Shown here in pieces: positions 43,681-55,319 of a stretch of DNA of 64,000 nt. Both the position numbers and the translations under genes were made by a program. The notes beneath the pieces are model-generated. The model ran no database searches, had not been told where the DNA came from, and was given only the letters and a program-made list of their open reading frames with translations. The stretch is from Sorex araneus (lineage: Eukaryota > Chordata > Mammalia > Eulipotyphla > Soricidae). Numbering within the stretch: the stretch's first letter is position 1; every line of letters begins with the position of its first letter. The stretch spans positions 43,502,594 to 43,566,593 of the forward strand of contig NC_073307.1 in the NCBI RefSeq assembly GCF_027595985.1, read 5' to 3'.

Positions 43681-44184
43681 AAACAAAACCGGTAAGCCTA
43701 AAATAATGAAATACTTGGTATTAGGTCTACGTTTGTAAATATTAACACTGCTGTATTTATCATAGACTTCATTGTAACACAACGCTGCTCTCAGGTAAAT
43801 AGACAAAGGGAGCTTTTTATGTCTTTCTCATCTGATAAAGTGTTTAATTTTTTTTAATTATTGTTTGTTGAATCCCTGTGAGATACAGTTACAAAGCTGT
43901 CCATGATCAGGTTTCAGTCATACACAGATCCAAACACTCATCCCTCCACCTGTGTACCTTTCCCACCACCAATGTTCCCAGTTTTCCACCAGCCGCTGCT
44001 CTCCCTCCACCCCACGCCAGCCAGCCTGCCTCATGGCAGGCACTTTCCTTCTTTCTCTGTCTCTGTCTCTATCTATCTCTATCTCTTTCTCTCCTTTTGG
44101 GCATTGTGGTTTGCAATACAGGTACTGAGAGGTTATCATGTTTATTTCTATACCAGCTTTCAGCACACAGTTCTTATTCAGAGT

Positions 44185-44648
44185 AAGAGAGCGATAGCAC
44201 AGCGGTAGGGCGTTTGCCTTGCACACGGCCGACCCAGGTTCGATTCCTCCGCCCCTCTCGGAGAGCCCAGCAAGCTACTGAGAATTTCTTTTTCTTTTTC
44301 TTTTTTTTTTTTTTTGCTTTTTGGGTCACACCTGGCTCTGCACAGGGGTTACTTCTGGCTCTGCACTCAGGAATTACCCCTGGCGGTGCTCAGGGGACCA
44401 TATGGGATGCTGGGATTCAAAGCCGGGTCAGCCGCGTGCAAGGCAAACGCCCTACCCGCTGTGCTATCACTCCAGCTCCGCTACTGAGAATATCTTGACC
44501 GCAGGGCAGAGCCTGGCAAGCCACCCATGGCGTATTCAATATGCCAAAAACAGTAACAACAAGTAACAACAAGTCTCAAAAAAAATAGAGACGTTACTGG
44601 TACCCACTTGAACAAATCGATGAGCAATAGGATGACAGTGACAGTGAC
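44185..44648 (+). mobile_element. SINE, type B, containing another SINE
   Basis: Type B head and body, with an antisense type A SINE at 44286-44479 between TCGGAGAGCCCAGC and the rest. Ends GATGACAGTGACAGTGACA. Confidence 0.9.
44286..44479 (-). mobile_element. SINE, type A, young, nested in type B
   Basis: Perfect 12-bp duplication GCTACTGAGAAT (44274-44285, 44480-44491). Near-consensus with a long T-tract. Confidence 0.95.
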
Positions 44649-45147
44649 ATATCCACCTATCGTTGTCATAGTGGTCCCTTCCCTATCCCAGCTGCCCTCT
44701 CCCCCAGCTCTTGAGGCAGGCTTTCAACCATGGACCCATCCTCCTGGCCCTTAACCTTCTTCTGTCCTTGGGTATTAGTCTCATACCATGTTTCTTTATA
44801 TCCCACAAAGGAGTGTAATCATTCTATGTCTGTCCTCCTTTGACTCATTTCACTCAGCACGATACTCTCCATGTCCATCCATTTATAAGTGAATTTCATG
44901 ACTTTGTTTTGTTTTTCCTGGTGGTTACGTAGTATTCCACTGTATAGATATACCATAGTTTCTTTGTCCAGTCATCTATTCTTGGTCATCTGTTCTCCAG
45001 CACTCTGCTTGTTTCCAGAATTCTGGCTATTGTGAATAATGTTTTAATGAACATAGAAGTGCAATTGTTTTTTCTGCTCCCGGGGTATATTCTCAAAAGT
45101 GGTATTGCTGGGTCATATGAAAGTTATGTTTCTAATTTTTTTTTCTC

Positions 45148-45307
45148 TTTGGGTCACATCTGGCGAAGCACAGGGGTTACTCCTGGCTCATGCACTCAGG
45201 AATTAGTCCCGGTGGTGCTCAGGGAACCATGTGGGATGCTGGGAATTGAATCCAGGTGGCTGCATGAAAGGCAAACGCCCTACCCATTGTGCTATCACTA
45301 CAGCGCC
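45148..45307 (-). mobile_element. SINE, type A, inside L1
   Basis: TTTGGGTCACATCTGGCG to CTATCACTACAGCGCCCC, with antisense B box GGGAATTGAATCCAGG. Confidence 0.9.
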
Positions 45308-45509
45308 CCCCCCTTTTCATTTTTCTTTTTTTTTTTTTTTTGAGGAATTACTGTATTGTTCTCCTAAAAGGCTGGACCAGTCGGCATTTCCACCAACAAT
45401 AAATCAGAGTCCCTTTCTCCCTGCATCTGTGCCAGCACTGGTTGTTCTTGTTCTTAATAAAAGCATTTTGTACAGGTACAAGCAGATGCTGTTCAGTTGT
45501 TCCTATGTG

Positions 45510-46165
45510 ACTTGTTGAAAGACATAAAAGTCTATCTCTGTACATGGATTCTGTTATTTGAATGGGAAGATACAGAGATCAGATGAAACAAGAGTCGCCC
45601 CTTGCAAGCCCCCGTCCCTCGCCCCTGTGGCATGCTTCCTAATGAAGAACAGTTCTCAATTTATCATTCCAATCTTGTAGTCTCTTAGACCATTGATTAA
45701 GTAAAATCATCAGAAAGATAGCTTTTATAAATATTTTATATATTACATTTAGTACAGTATAAGTGATGAGCCTAATATGTGCTTTAGAAGCTCAAAGCTT
45801 TATTTATTAAAAAGTTAAGAATATAAATGATTAGAAATGCTGTGATATTACACATACAGCCACCACCGCTGCTAATGATTATAAGATGAAAATGGGCATA
45901 ATTTTCATATGTAATGGCATAAGATGATTAATATATTAATCATGTACCATCACATATGATTAATAAGATGAAAATGGGCATAATTTTCATTCATGATGCA
46001 TTCAAATTTATAGATAAAGTTGACAGATAAAACCAGTCCTAGCTGATATTTGTGGGTGGGAGAGAATAACTAAAGTTTTCTTTGTTTCTTAATAGGTTAA
46101 ATAAATGAGGTAGAGAAAAAGGTTGAAAAAAATTCCATATTTGAGAAATCTGATAAAGAAAACAG
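45510..46165. other. AT-rich stretch with a short repeat
   Basis: AAGATGAAAATGGGCATAAT occurs near 45883 and again near 45964, about 81 bases apart. Otherwise unrecognised. Confidence 0.5.
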
Positions 46166-46170
46166 AAAAA

Positions 46171-46375
46171 TGGGACCGGAGCGATAGTCCAGCAGGCAGA
46201 ACACTTGCTCTGCATGAGACTGACCTAGGTTTGATCCCCGGCACCCCATGTGATCTCCCAAGCCCCAGCAGTAGAGATCCCTGAGCACAGGGCTAAAAGT
46301 AAGCGCTGGGCACTGCTGGGTGTGACCCCCAACAAACAAACAAACAAACAAAAAAACCAGACAAACAAAACAGAA
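46171..46375 (+). mobile_element. SINE, type A, (CAAA)n tail
   Basis: GGGACCGGAGCGATAGTCCAG head, GGTTTGATCCCCGG B box and GGGTGTGACCCCC. Confidence 0.85.
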
Positions 46376-46411
46376 AACAGGAAAAGAGATTGAAATAAGG
46401 TATGGTACTAA

Positions 46412-46654
46412 ACTGTAACACTGTAGCACTGTCCTTCCAGTTATTCATCAATTTGCTCCAGCGGGCACCAGTAACGTCTCTATTGTGAGACTTGTTGTTA
46501 CTGTTTTGGGCATATCCAATACGCCAAGGTAGCTTCCCAGGCTCTGCTGTGGGTGGGATACTCTTGGTAACTTGCCAGGCTCTCTGAGAGGGATGGAGGA
46601 ATTGAATCTGGGTCCACCTCATGGGCCCTACCTGCTGTGCTATTGATCCAGTCC
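46412..46654 (-). mobile_element. SINE, type B
   Basis: Plus strand from ACACTGTAGCACTGTCC through the CAATTTGCTCCAGCGGGCACC region to TGATCCAGTCC. No A-tail. Confidence 0.9.
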
Positions 46655-46712
46655 TTCATGAGGACTAAATTTTTAAAAATAAAAAAATGAAAAATGAAAA
46701 CTAAAAAAACTT

Positions 46713-47212
46713 TACAGCTGACAAGAGCGCAGGAGTCACACACCGGCCTTGCACATGGCTGCTTCGATGCACCCCTGGTCCTACCTATGTTCCCAAGCAT
46801 CACCGGAATCAGTCCAGGATGATCCCCTGAGCTCTGTTCAGCATGGCCCCCCAAGAAACATACGTTAGGGCTCGAGAGGGAGCACACGGCTGAGCACACA
46901 CAAAGCGAGACGGAAGGGTTGGTTCCGTACCAGGCACCATGGGGACCCCTGAGCACAGAACTGTGACTCCCTCCAGGGTTTTTGAGGCGTGGCCCAAAAC
47001 ACAGGGGGAAAAAGGAGGACAAACTTAAGCTTTAGCTTCATTTTCACTTCCAAAAAGTGAAATTAAAAATCTAGCCCTGGAAGTCTACCTCAAACATCAA
47101 ACTGAAGCAATAGCAAAGCGGTTAAGGCATTTGCCTTGCACGTGGCGGGTCTAGGTTCATTTCCCAGCACCCATAGGTCCCCTGAACCCCCCAGGGTGTG
47201 GCCCCAAAATAA
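46713..47212 (+). mobile_element. Three sense SINEs
   Basis: 46713-46862, 46866-47010 and 47098-47212. Each has a head, a GGTT-type B box and a body ending GTGGCCC or similar. The third has a shortened body. Confidence 0.65.
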
Positions 47213-47458
47213 AAGTATATAAGTGCTGTCCTGGCTGCAACTAAACATGCCACACTCAATAAAGACCCTTTTGCAAAGTAAGGACAATTTCTTCAGCTTT
47301 TCAGGGGAACAGAGGGACAACTTTTAATTGACAGTAAGGCTAAGAATATGTCAGAAAGTAGCTGAAATCACTAACTGCGAATGACTAAGTTGAACCCCTA
47401 CCTCATACTATATACAAAATTGGACTGAAGTTATCAGAGACCTGAATGTTAACAGCTG

Positions 47459-47503
47459 AAAGGGCTTGAGTGACAGCACAGCGGGGAGGGCGTTTGCCTT
47501 GCT
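47459..47503 (+). mobile_element. SINE head-only fragment
   Basis: GGGCTTGAGTGACAGCACAG and GGGCGTTTGCCTTGC, then it stops abruptly. No body or tail. Confidence 0.75.
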
Positions 47504-47634
47504 AAACTACAAATGAATATTTTATATAAGAGTAATTTATACATAACTTTAATATGTTCATATTTAAAATCTAGTGTTCTTATATATAAAAATTATATGA
47601 AGAAGGAAACTTGACTAAACTAATATGCAAAGGA

Positions 47635-47856
47635 TTTTTTTTCTTTTTGGGTCACACCCAACGATGCTCAGGTGGGGCCAAATTGCTGATCTGGAATTAT
47701 GTCCCTCTGCCTCACTCCCGCCCACAATTCCTGGTTCTGGACTCAAGAATTACTTCTAGCAGTGCTGGAGAGACCATATGAGATGCTGGGGATTGAACCC
47801 TGGTTGGCCACATGAAGGCAAACGCCCTACCTGCTGTACTATTGCTCTGGCCCCTA
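47635..47856 (-). mobile_element. SINE, type A, with foreign 54-bp insert
   Basis: Normal ends, but between CGATGCTCAGG and TCCTGGTTCTGG it carries a segment at about 47672-47726 that is similar to 51613-51667. Confidence 0.85.
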
Positions 47857-47872
47857 CAAAGGAATTTTTTAA

Positions 47873-48814
47873 ATTTTTAAAAATTTTTTATTTTATTGAA
47901 TCACCATGTGGAAAGTTACAAAGTTCTTGGGCTTATGTCTCAGTTATACAATATTCAAATACCCATCCCTTCACCAGTGCCCATATTCCACCACCAAAAA
48001 CCCCAGTATACCTCCCGCCCCCGCCCCCCACCCCCAACTGCGTAACTGATGAATTTCACTTCATTTTCTCTTTACCTTGATTACATTCCATATTTCAACA
48101 CAAAACTCACTATTGTTGTTGGAGTTTTCCCTCAAGAAAGACAGCCCTACTACCAAGGAAGCATTTGATAATTAGTTTTCCATTGATTAGAATAAAGAGA
48201 TATGTAGTCCCACTGCTCCAAGTACATAACTCTTTTTTTTCCTTTTCCTTTTTTTTTCTTATCCCCCTTCCCACGCCTCATAATATGGTGGACGCCATGC
48301 TGCGTTTCTCCCTGAAAATGGGAAACAACCGGGAAAGAGGGATATTTCCTCTTCTCAGCCAGTGTGGGGCTATGGCTTAGTTCACAGTCTAGAGAAATGG
48401 CTGCTACTTTGATTACCTTCAATATTTCAACAAAAAACTCATTGTTATTGTTTGGAGTTTCCCCCCAGTCAGACCTGCTAAAAAGGAACCGTTTCACATT
48501 GCTGACAATTATAGATGTTAAGTCTTGGTTTTGGAATTCTGTATAAAGTCCAGGGAAAATTCTGCCAGAAATTGCATAGCCCAGCTCACAGTCCCAGTGC
48601 ATTGCTGTAAGAAGCCACTCTGGGTGCCAAAACGGGTTAGAAGACCTCTGGAATCAAAGACTTTAGGAGCAGAGGGTCCATTTTGCACTCAGCAGCTCCA
48701 GATTTATCTGGGCCGAGGGCATGCCGGTAATGCCCACTTCCCATGATTGCCTATGAGCCACAAACTGCAAAAACCGTATACCTCTGGGTTAGGAGTCTTA
48801 GAAGGTGGCTCTCA
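47873..48814 (-). mobile_element. Composite retroelement, shorter form
   Basis: Flanked by TACAAAGGAATTTTTTAA (from 47855) and TACAAAGAATTTTTTAA (from 48815), a target duplication with a one-base length difference. The sense strand ends in an L1-like tail plus A-rich end. Its body matches 61900-62880 (for example GGTTTTGG, CTGTATAAAGTCCAGG and CCATTTTGC.CTCAG on the plus strand), but its 5' part differs and has no 342-bp monomers. No RT coding. Confidence 0.8.
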
Positions 48815-49061
48815 TACAAAGAATTTTTTAAGTCAAGCAATTATCTATAAAAATGTTGCGAAGTCCTATATTCAGTTATTTATTCAAACTTTTAAGGATT
48901 AGTTTGCTTACATTGTTAGATATCCAGGCAGACACAAAGTTCCCTCCCTCATTCTGTTAGGCTTAAATACTACTACAGCCACCACCAAACGAGAAATGAC
49001 TGTACATGTCTGAATTTAGTGCCCAGTTATAATAAGTATAAGGAATATATTACTCAATGAG

Positions 49062-49182
49062 GCTTTTCTTTTTCTGTTTTTGGTTTGGAGGCTGCACTGA
49101 CTGTGCCCAGGGAATACCTTTGCTGTATGCTTAGAGATCTCTCCTCGCAGGGCCAAGGGGACCATACAAATGTGGTGCCCCA
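49062..49182 (-). mobile_element. SINE, 5'-truncated
   Basis: 3' half only, flanked by CAATGAGGCTT on both sides (about 49056 and 49182). Confidence 0.7.
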
Positions 49183-49320
49183 ATGAGGCTTATTTGCAAG
49201 AAAAGTTTGTCTCAGGAAATAGAGGAATTTCATAGTAAAATAAAAATTAATGTTATCCACAGCAGTAAGAGATTAGATAGATAAAATTTGTGATCTTGAG
49301 GTATGAAGGAAATCACTTAC

Positions 49321-49645
49321 TGGGGACCAGAGATAGTACAGTGGGGTAGGGTGCTTGTCTTGCATGCAGTTGACTCAATTTGATTCCCAGCACCCCATTT
49401 GGTCCCCTGAGATCACCAGGAGTAAGCACTGAGGGTAGCTGGGTGTGGCCCAAACCCAAAGATAAATAAATAAATAAATAAATGACTAAATAAATAAATA
49501 AATAAATATCTGAAGTGGGTATACAGGTGGGACTTGCATGTATCCAACCTGGGTACAGTCCCCGGCACCACAGATTATTGGGTCTCTAAGCACAGAGGCA
49601 GGAATAAGTCCCAAGTGCCACCAGGTGTGGCCCTCCCCTTGGGAG
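49321..49645 (+). mobile_element. Two sense SINEs with (AAAT)n between
   Basis: 49321-49507 ends in an AAAT repeat. 49512-49645 follows with CTGGGTACAGTCCCCGG and CCACCAGGTGTGGCCC. Confidence 0.8.
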
Positions 49646-49649
49646 GCAG

Positions 49650-51070
49650 GGAAAGACCCACTTTTAAGCAAGACTCAAAGCTTAGAAAGCATGAAGGTTA
49701 AAAAATATGTATATTTAAAATATAAACAGTATAAAATTCTTAGAAGTCATCATCAACAGGTAAAAGACAATGGCAGATATCATAGAAAATATATGACAAC
49801 ATAGGAGGAGCATCTCAAATATCTAAAGAATCCCTAAAATGAACTTTATAAAGAGCCCCGTGGAAGAAGATGGAAGTGAATTCGTAAGTCTGAAGACATT
49901 CAGATGACTAAAAGTTAATGAAAGATGATCTCTTGTTTCAGAACAAGTTGAAAATCTCCAGCTGATTCTGGAAATAAACAAATTTCAACTTCTCTTGACA
50001 CTGGAGGAAGATTTTGCTAATAATATAAACAAGTTAAATAAGAACTAGCCTTGTAGCTTCAATATATGTAACATGTTGGGGGTGTCTTTTTAGGATGGCC
50101 AATGCTCTGTGTCATTCCTTAAGATATCACAGTTGTCTTATTGTAATATTCTATTTAATATTCTATTTAAATGTTTATCTCTTCTGCTACATTAAAGGTT
50201 CTCAAACATTCTTGGCGTATCACCCACATCCCTTTGTAGAAAAGTAACTCAGATCTCCTCCCCCTACCTGGAAATCTACTTTAAGAGCACAAACAGAAAA
50301 CACCCACCAGTTGCAAGTCAGCTTTCTACAGTATTCCCCTGCCTCTGCCGTGGTCACTTCATCACAGCCCAGGGGTCAAAAATATCAGTCATTTCGGGTA
50401 ACACTGTGCTGGACTTTGAAAGCAGGGACCCTTCCCTTACTCATTTACTCATTTACCCATCCAATAAATATTTATTGTGTGTTGTCAAGGTTAGACTTGT
50501 TTGTCAAATTGGCCAGACCACAGTTTTTCTTTTTCTTTTTTTCAATCAAAAACTAACATAGATATTGTGGTAAGAGTGTTTCACAGATGTGATTAACACC
50601 TACGGTAATTTGGCTTGAAATCAAGGAATTTATTCCCAGTAATCTGAATGGATATCATCCAATCAGTGAACGATACTGAGATTTCCTTGAGATACAGCAC
50701 CTGCAACTATAACTTCAGCACTTACTTATCAGGGAGTGCAGAGGATTGTTTAAAAATGCTTGCTTTCCCACAAAGGGCCAAAAGCAACACCGCAAGAGAA
50801 CTGATCTACCAAATTAAGGTTGCTTGATTTGGGGGTGTGGGTGGGACTGTAAGGGAAGAGCACTGAGGGAGGGAGATGAGTACACTGCTGAGGGTGTGGT
50901 GTTGAAATTATATACACAGGAAAACATCACTGACAATGTTGTTAATTACAGTATCTCACACCCCAAGAAGGGTTAAAAAATGTAAATAAAGTCTATAGGC
51001 TTATAGGTTAAATTTTTTTTAAAACTTTGCTTTTTCTCACCTCCCCTTTGCAACAGTTCTCTTCACATAG
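49650..51070. other. Mostly single-copy stretch
   Basis: CCAATAAATATTTATTGTGTG near 50460 resembles the common end of ancient mammalian repeats (L2/MIR class). No gene recognised. Confidence 0.3.
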
Positions 51071-51084
51071 CTTTTTTGATTTTG

Positions 51085-51252
51085 TTTTGGTTTCCAGGCC
51101 ACACCGAGCCAGGCTCAAGGCTTACTTCTGGCCCTGTGCTCAAGGATCACTTCTGGTGGGGTTTGGTGGAACCATCTGGAGTACCAGGGATCAAACCTGG
51201 GTCTGCTCTGTGCAAGGCAAGCAGCCTAGCCACTGCACTCTCTCCAGCCCTT
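51085..51252 (-). mobile_element. SINE, type A
   Basis: TTTCCAGGCCACACCGAGCC, GGGATCAAACCTGGG and TCTCTCCAGCCC. Confidence 0.85.
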
Positions 51253-51265
51253 CTTCACTTAGCTT

Positions 51266-51508
51266 ATTTTTTTAATTGAATCACCGTGAACTACAGTTAC
51301 AAAACTTTCATGTTTGAGTTTCAGTCACATAATGATCGAACACCCATCCCTCTACCAGTGTACATTTTCCACCACCAATATCCCTAGTATCCCTCCCTCC
51401 CTCCCACCCCAACCCACCCCTCCCCCTGCCTCTATGGCAGACAATTTCCCTCTTACTCTCTCTCTAATTATGAGTATTATAGTTTGCAATACAGATAATG
51501 AGAGGCTA
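51266..51508 (-). mobile_element. L1 3' end, 5'-truncated
   Basis: Flanked by CACTTAGCTT on both sides (about 51256 and 51510). Contains AATCACCGTGAACTACAG to ATAGTTTGCAATACAG. Confidence 0.85.
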
Positions 51509-51514
51509 TCACTT

Positions 51515-52870
51515 AGCTTTATCTGGTTCATCAGGCCAAAGCAAACCTAAAACTACTGCTTCGGATGCCTCCCATGTTGATGACAACTCAGAATCTTCCT
51601 TCAAGGAGTGGCTGGTGGGGCCAAAGAGCTGATCTGGAATCATGTCCCTCCGTCTCACTCTCACCCAGAAGGTTTCTGAGTTAGAATGAGTTTTTGCCTC
51701 TTTGTCTTCAGTGCTTCGCTTCGCGTGTCTGCTCAACAGCTGTACATATGCCTAAAAACAATTACTGTCCTCCATTTAAATCTGCATTTCTCCACTGAGA
51801 GGTCAATAATATATTACTTTGATTTTATGTCTTTAGAAAGGAAACGAGAGGGAGATCATAAAAGAAAGATGCACACTTAAATGGGACCAAATGATTGCTG
51901 GGCAATGTAGTTTATAATTAGCTTTCAAAATGTACTAGACCAGTGCTTCTTGAATGTGAGAACTATATTATGCTTTTCAAGAGAAGATGTTCTTAAAATG
52001 TTCCCAAAACTTACTTTTTCACTCCTTAGTAGACTTTCAGAAACACTCCTTAACCCACTTTTTTAGATGTAAATGATCCCTGCAAATGGATTTTTATACC
52101 ATTTCTGACATGGAAACTCAACATTTAAAATTCCTCACAAAACTATCAAACAGGTCCCTCTTCCCTTAGAACCTAAGCCCGTCACAAGCTTATTTCTATA
52201 CACGACACCTAGTTCCATCTACGTGGTGTTCCTTTCAGTAATGTCGAAAAGATGAGACTATTTTGAAAATACTTTATATTTTATAAATATTTTTAAATCT
52301 ATTTTATTTTTTATTTCTCATTTTGTTATTTCAGTCTTACAGATTATTAAACCGTTCATTAAGTCAAATCATTCTTCAGGGGCAAAATGCCCAGGCACAA
52401 TGCTTCCAGTTTGTGCTGGTGACACACAGTTCATCTGCATTCCATTTGTCTGTTTTGCTGAGTGTGCGAATGGCTCATGTTAGAGGTTCATCTGAGGTCT
52501 TCTGCTTTGTTTTGCACAAACTCTCAAGTCCCAACTGTATTTTCCAGTGTCAGATGTTCTCTGGGGTGCTTCCACCTGGGGATCCCCATTCCACCCAGTT
52601 GCCCGGTGTCGCAAGAGCCCTGGAAGAACTTTGTCCTGGAGACTGAAGGCTGCCCAGAAATCTGAGTCAGGGCTTTGTGACCACATCTGAGTATTGGCCA
52701 CATGGTGTCTCAAGGGGTCTAGGATCATTTTCTGCAAGAGTTCAGTGGAGTTGTGTCAGTATCTGGCCTCTAGAAGCACTTAACTCTGACTGAGACACAC
52801 CCCACTGGGCGACTTGCTTGAGCACCATATGAAAAGGGACAAACCCTGGGAAACCTTGGGTGAATTCATT
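51515..52870. other. Single-copy stretch, unrecognised
   Basis: Contains the 51613-51667 segment related to 47672-47726. A minus-strand 75-codon open frame here (51509-51736) matches no family I know. Confidence 0.3.
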
Positions 52871-52875
52871 GTTGG

Positions 52876-53055
52876 GGGGCAGCTCCCAAGCAGAGCTCAG
52901 GAGGCTCTGGGAGTCCCCTCGACATTTTGGGGTGGTTCTCTGCAAGGGCCTGAAGATGTGGCGCAGCTCAGCCCCTCTGGTGCTGGGGGATTGATCCAGC
53001 ATCTGCTGTTGGCATGTCATGTGCTCTAACCCCTGAACTCACTCCCCGGCCCCTT
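52876..53055 (-). mobile_element. SINE, diverged
   Basis: TGGTGCTGGGGGATTGATCC and GAACTCACTCCCCGGCCCC mark an antisense head. The body is GC-rich. Confidence 0.55.
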
Positions 53056-53548
53056 GGCTTACCTAAGGAACCAAGCAAAGAGTGACTGGACCTTCCTACA
53101 AAAACTTTGCAGTTCTCTGGACTTATCCAAAATATTGGGCAAAATTTCATAGTGATATTTTTAAATTGTTTTATCTTTTTCCCTATAGCAACATTGCCTA
53201 AAAGTCTCATAGAAAATGTATTATTTTACTACTAAAAATTCTTTTGGTGGTGCAGTGAAAGGTGATTTTTTTTTCTCCCTGCTGCTCTGTGTATCCCTGT
53301 ACTTTCCAAATGAGCAACTGATGTCAGAGTAGGGAGTTTGACCCTCACTGATTAGCTCTATTATCAAATACCTGTACAGTACGGGACAAATTGGTGATCT
53401 CACATTACTTCCATTTCTATATTTAAACTGGAGATAATGTTACTAATTAATGTTTGCCTTCAGGAGACTCTATGCAGGATTAAATGAGATGATACAAGTA
53501 AAAAGCTTAAATAGTGCTTGGCATATAGTAACTACACCCAAATTCTCT

Positions 53549-54013
53549 TTTTTAAAAATTTATTTATTTATTATTTTATAGGGACTGTAGTGATAGCACA
53601 GCGGTAGGGTGTTTGCCTTTCATGCAGCCGACCCGTGTTCGATTCCTCCGGCCCTCTCGGAGAGCCCAGCAAGCTACCGAGAGTACCGCACCCGCACAGC
53701 AGAGCCTGGCAAGCTACCCGTGGCATATTGGATATGCCAAAAACAGTAACAATAAGTCTCACATTGAGAGATGTTACTGGTGCCCGCTCGAACAAATCGA
53801 TGAACAACAGGATGACAGTGAGTGACAGTGATTATTTTACAGACTTACAACTTTTCGTGCTTGTGTTTCAATCATACAATGCTCGAGTACCCATCCACCA
53901 GTGCCCATTCTCCACCACCGATGATCCCACTATCCCTCCCACCCCTCCCACCCAGTCCCCCCACCGGGCCCCCCCCACCTCTGTGGCACCTTTTGTTCTC
54001 TCTCTCCTTTTGG
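53549..54013 (-). mobile_element. L1 3' end holding a type B SINE
   Basis: TACACCCAAATTCT on both sides (about 53533 and 54014) marks the target duplication. The poly(A) end is at about 53549 and the L1 tail resumes at 53840. Confidence 0.8.
53581..53830 (+). mobile_element. SINE, type B, complete
   Basis: GGGACTGTAGTGATAGCACAG to GATGACAGTGAGTGACAGTG. ATTATTTTA flanks both ends (53570, 53831). Confidence 0.92.
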
Positions 54014-54109
54014 TACACCCAAATTCTTGCTGTGAAAACTGTACTTCATTGATTCTAAGATTCACTTTTCTTTCTGATTTGCAACTTCTTTGTATTTAGC
54101 ATGTATCTT

Positions 54110-54521
54110 TTTTTAATTTTTATTTTTTAATTAGTGAGTCACCATGAGGGAACAGTTACAGATTTACACATTTTCGTGCTTGTGTTTCCCTCATACAGTG
54201 CTCGTGAGCTCATCCCTCCACCAGTGTCCATTCTCCACCACCAATGAACCCAGTATCCCTCCCACCCCCCAATCCCACACCCCCCCACCCCACCCCTCCT
54301 CTGTGGCAGAGTATTCCATTTTGTTCTCTCTCTCCTTTTGGGTGTTGTGGTTTGCAACAGGGGTATTGAGTAGCCATCGTGTTCAGTCTCTAGTCTACTT
54401 TCAGCACGTATCTCCCTTCCCACACGGGCTTTCCAATCACATTTTACTTTACCCTTCTCTATCTGGGCTGCCTTTCCACAGCATGTGAGGCCAGCTTCCA
54501 AGCCATGGATCCCACCTCCTA
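54110..54521 (-). mobile_element. L1 3' end, 5'-truncated
   Basis: Perfect 17-bp duplication TATTTAGCATGTATCTT (54093-54109, 54522-54538). Runs from poly(A) to the TTTCAACCATGG-like region. Confidence 0.92.
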
Positions 54522-54651
54522 TATTTAGCATGTATCTTACATTAGATAGCGTTACCTGGCTTCAGGGATTGCTTTCTGTTCATGATACAGATATGAGATG
54601 GAAATGTGTGTTAAGCCAATTGTATTATTAGGTGGTAGGTATGTAGGTGTT

Positions 54652-54823
54652 TTGTTGTTGTTGTTTGGGGGCCACATTCAGTGATGCTCAGGGGTTATTC
54701 CTGGATTTGCACTCAGAAATCACTTCTGGTGGTTTTGGGGGGATCTATGGGATGCTGGGGATCGAACCTGGGTCAGTATTGTGCAAGGCAAGTGCCCTAC
54801 CAGCTATACTAGCTCTCTGGTCC
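54652..54823 (-). mobile_element. SINE, type A
   Basis: TTTGGGGGCCACATTCAG, GGGGATCGAACCTGGG and CTAGCTCTCTGGTCCC. Confidence 0.85.
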
Positions 54824-55235
54824 CTATTTCCCACTCTTAGCATATCTTCTGAAGAGATGCCCTTTACCTACGATGCATCAGACTTTTCTTTCCCTTTTTC
54901 TCACTGTCCTCGTCTAGAGGAGCCTGTCCATGCTGAGGAGCGTGCTAGAGCCTGGACGCAGTCTTACCCTTTCTTACCTGGAGGGCCGAGTGTAGCAAGG
55001 ATAAGTTGAATATAGAGGAGTGCTGGACTTGGAAGGCTTAGAGCAAATCTGGAAGCATAGATAGGATGTGCAATTGCTATGGGTAGCAAGATGGAAGCTT
55101 ATATGGAAGCTTTAGGTGGGGCTGATCACACAGCTTTGTGCCAATGGTGGATTACTATAGTCTGTCTCCACAGGTATGCAGGTAGCTTTTAACTGCTGAG
55201 TCCTGGGTCAGAGTCTCTGTGGGGAGGAAGTTGGA

Positions 55236-55310
55236 GTGTTTGGGTTTGTGAGCCACACCCAGCTGTGTTCCAATGTACTATCTTAATTCCTGTACTATCT
55301 CTCCAGCCCA
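55236..55310 (-). mobile_element. SINE with internal deletion
   Basis: GTGAGCCACACCCAGC joins directly to CTGTACTATCTCTCCAGCCC. Confidence 0.65.
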
Positions 55311-55319
55311 AGATCACAC

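Larger units (their letters stand above)
43845..45500 (-). mobile_element. L1 3' region, antisense, holding three SINEs
   Basis: From the poly(A) end at 43845 it runs through the 3' UTR into sequence matching the complement of old L1 (GTAGTATTCCACTGTATAG, TTGTGAATAATGTTTTAATG, GTATTGCTGGGTCATATG, TTTCCACCAACAATAAATC). Interrupted at 44185-44648 and 45148-45307. Confidence 0.85.

Noticed and set aside
44214-44566. Repeated short peptides such as GHTWRCTG or MGCWD in many frames
   Set aside because: They are translations of the SINE body and recur wherever a SINE lies.
51509-51736. 75-codon minus-strand frame that read like a soluble protein
   Set aside because: Part of it overlaps the short segment shared with a SINE insert at 47672 and an L1 target duplication. 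No family recognised, so it was not called a gene.
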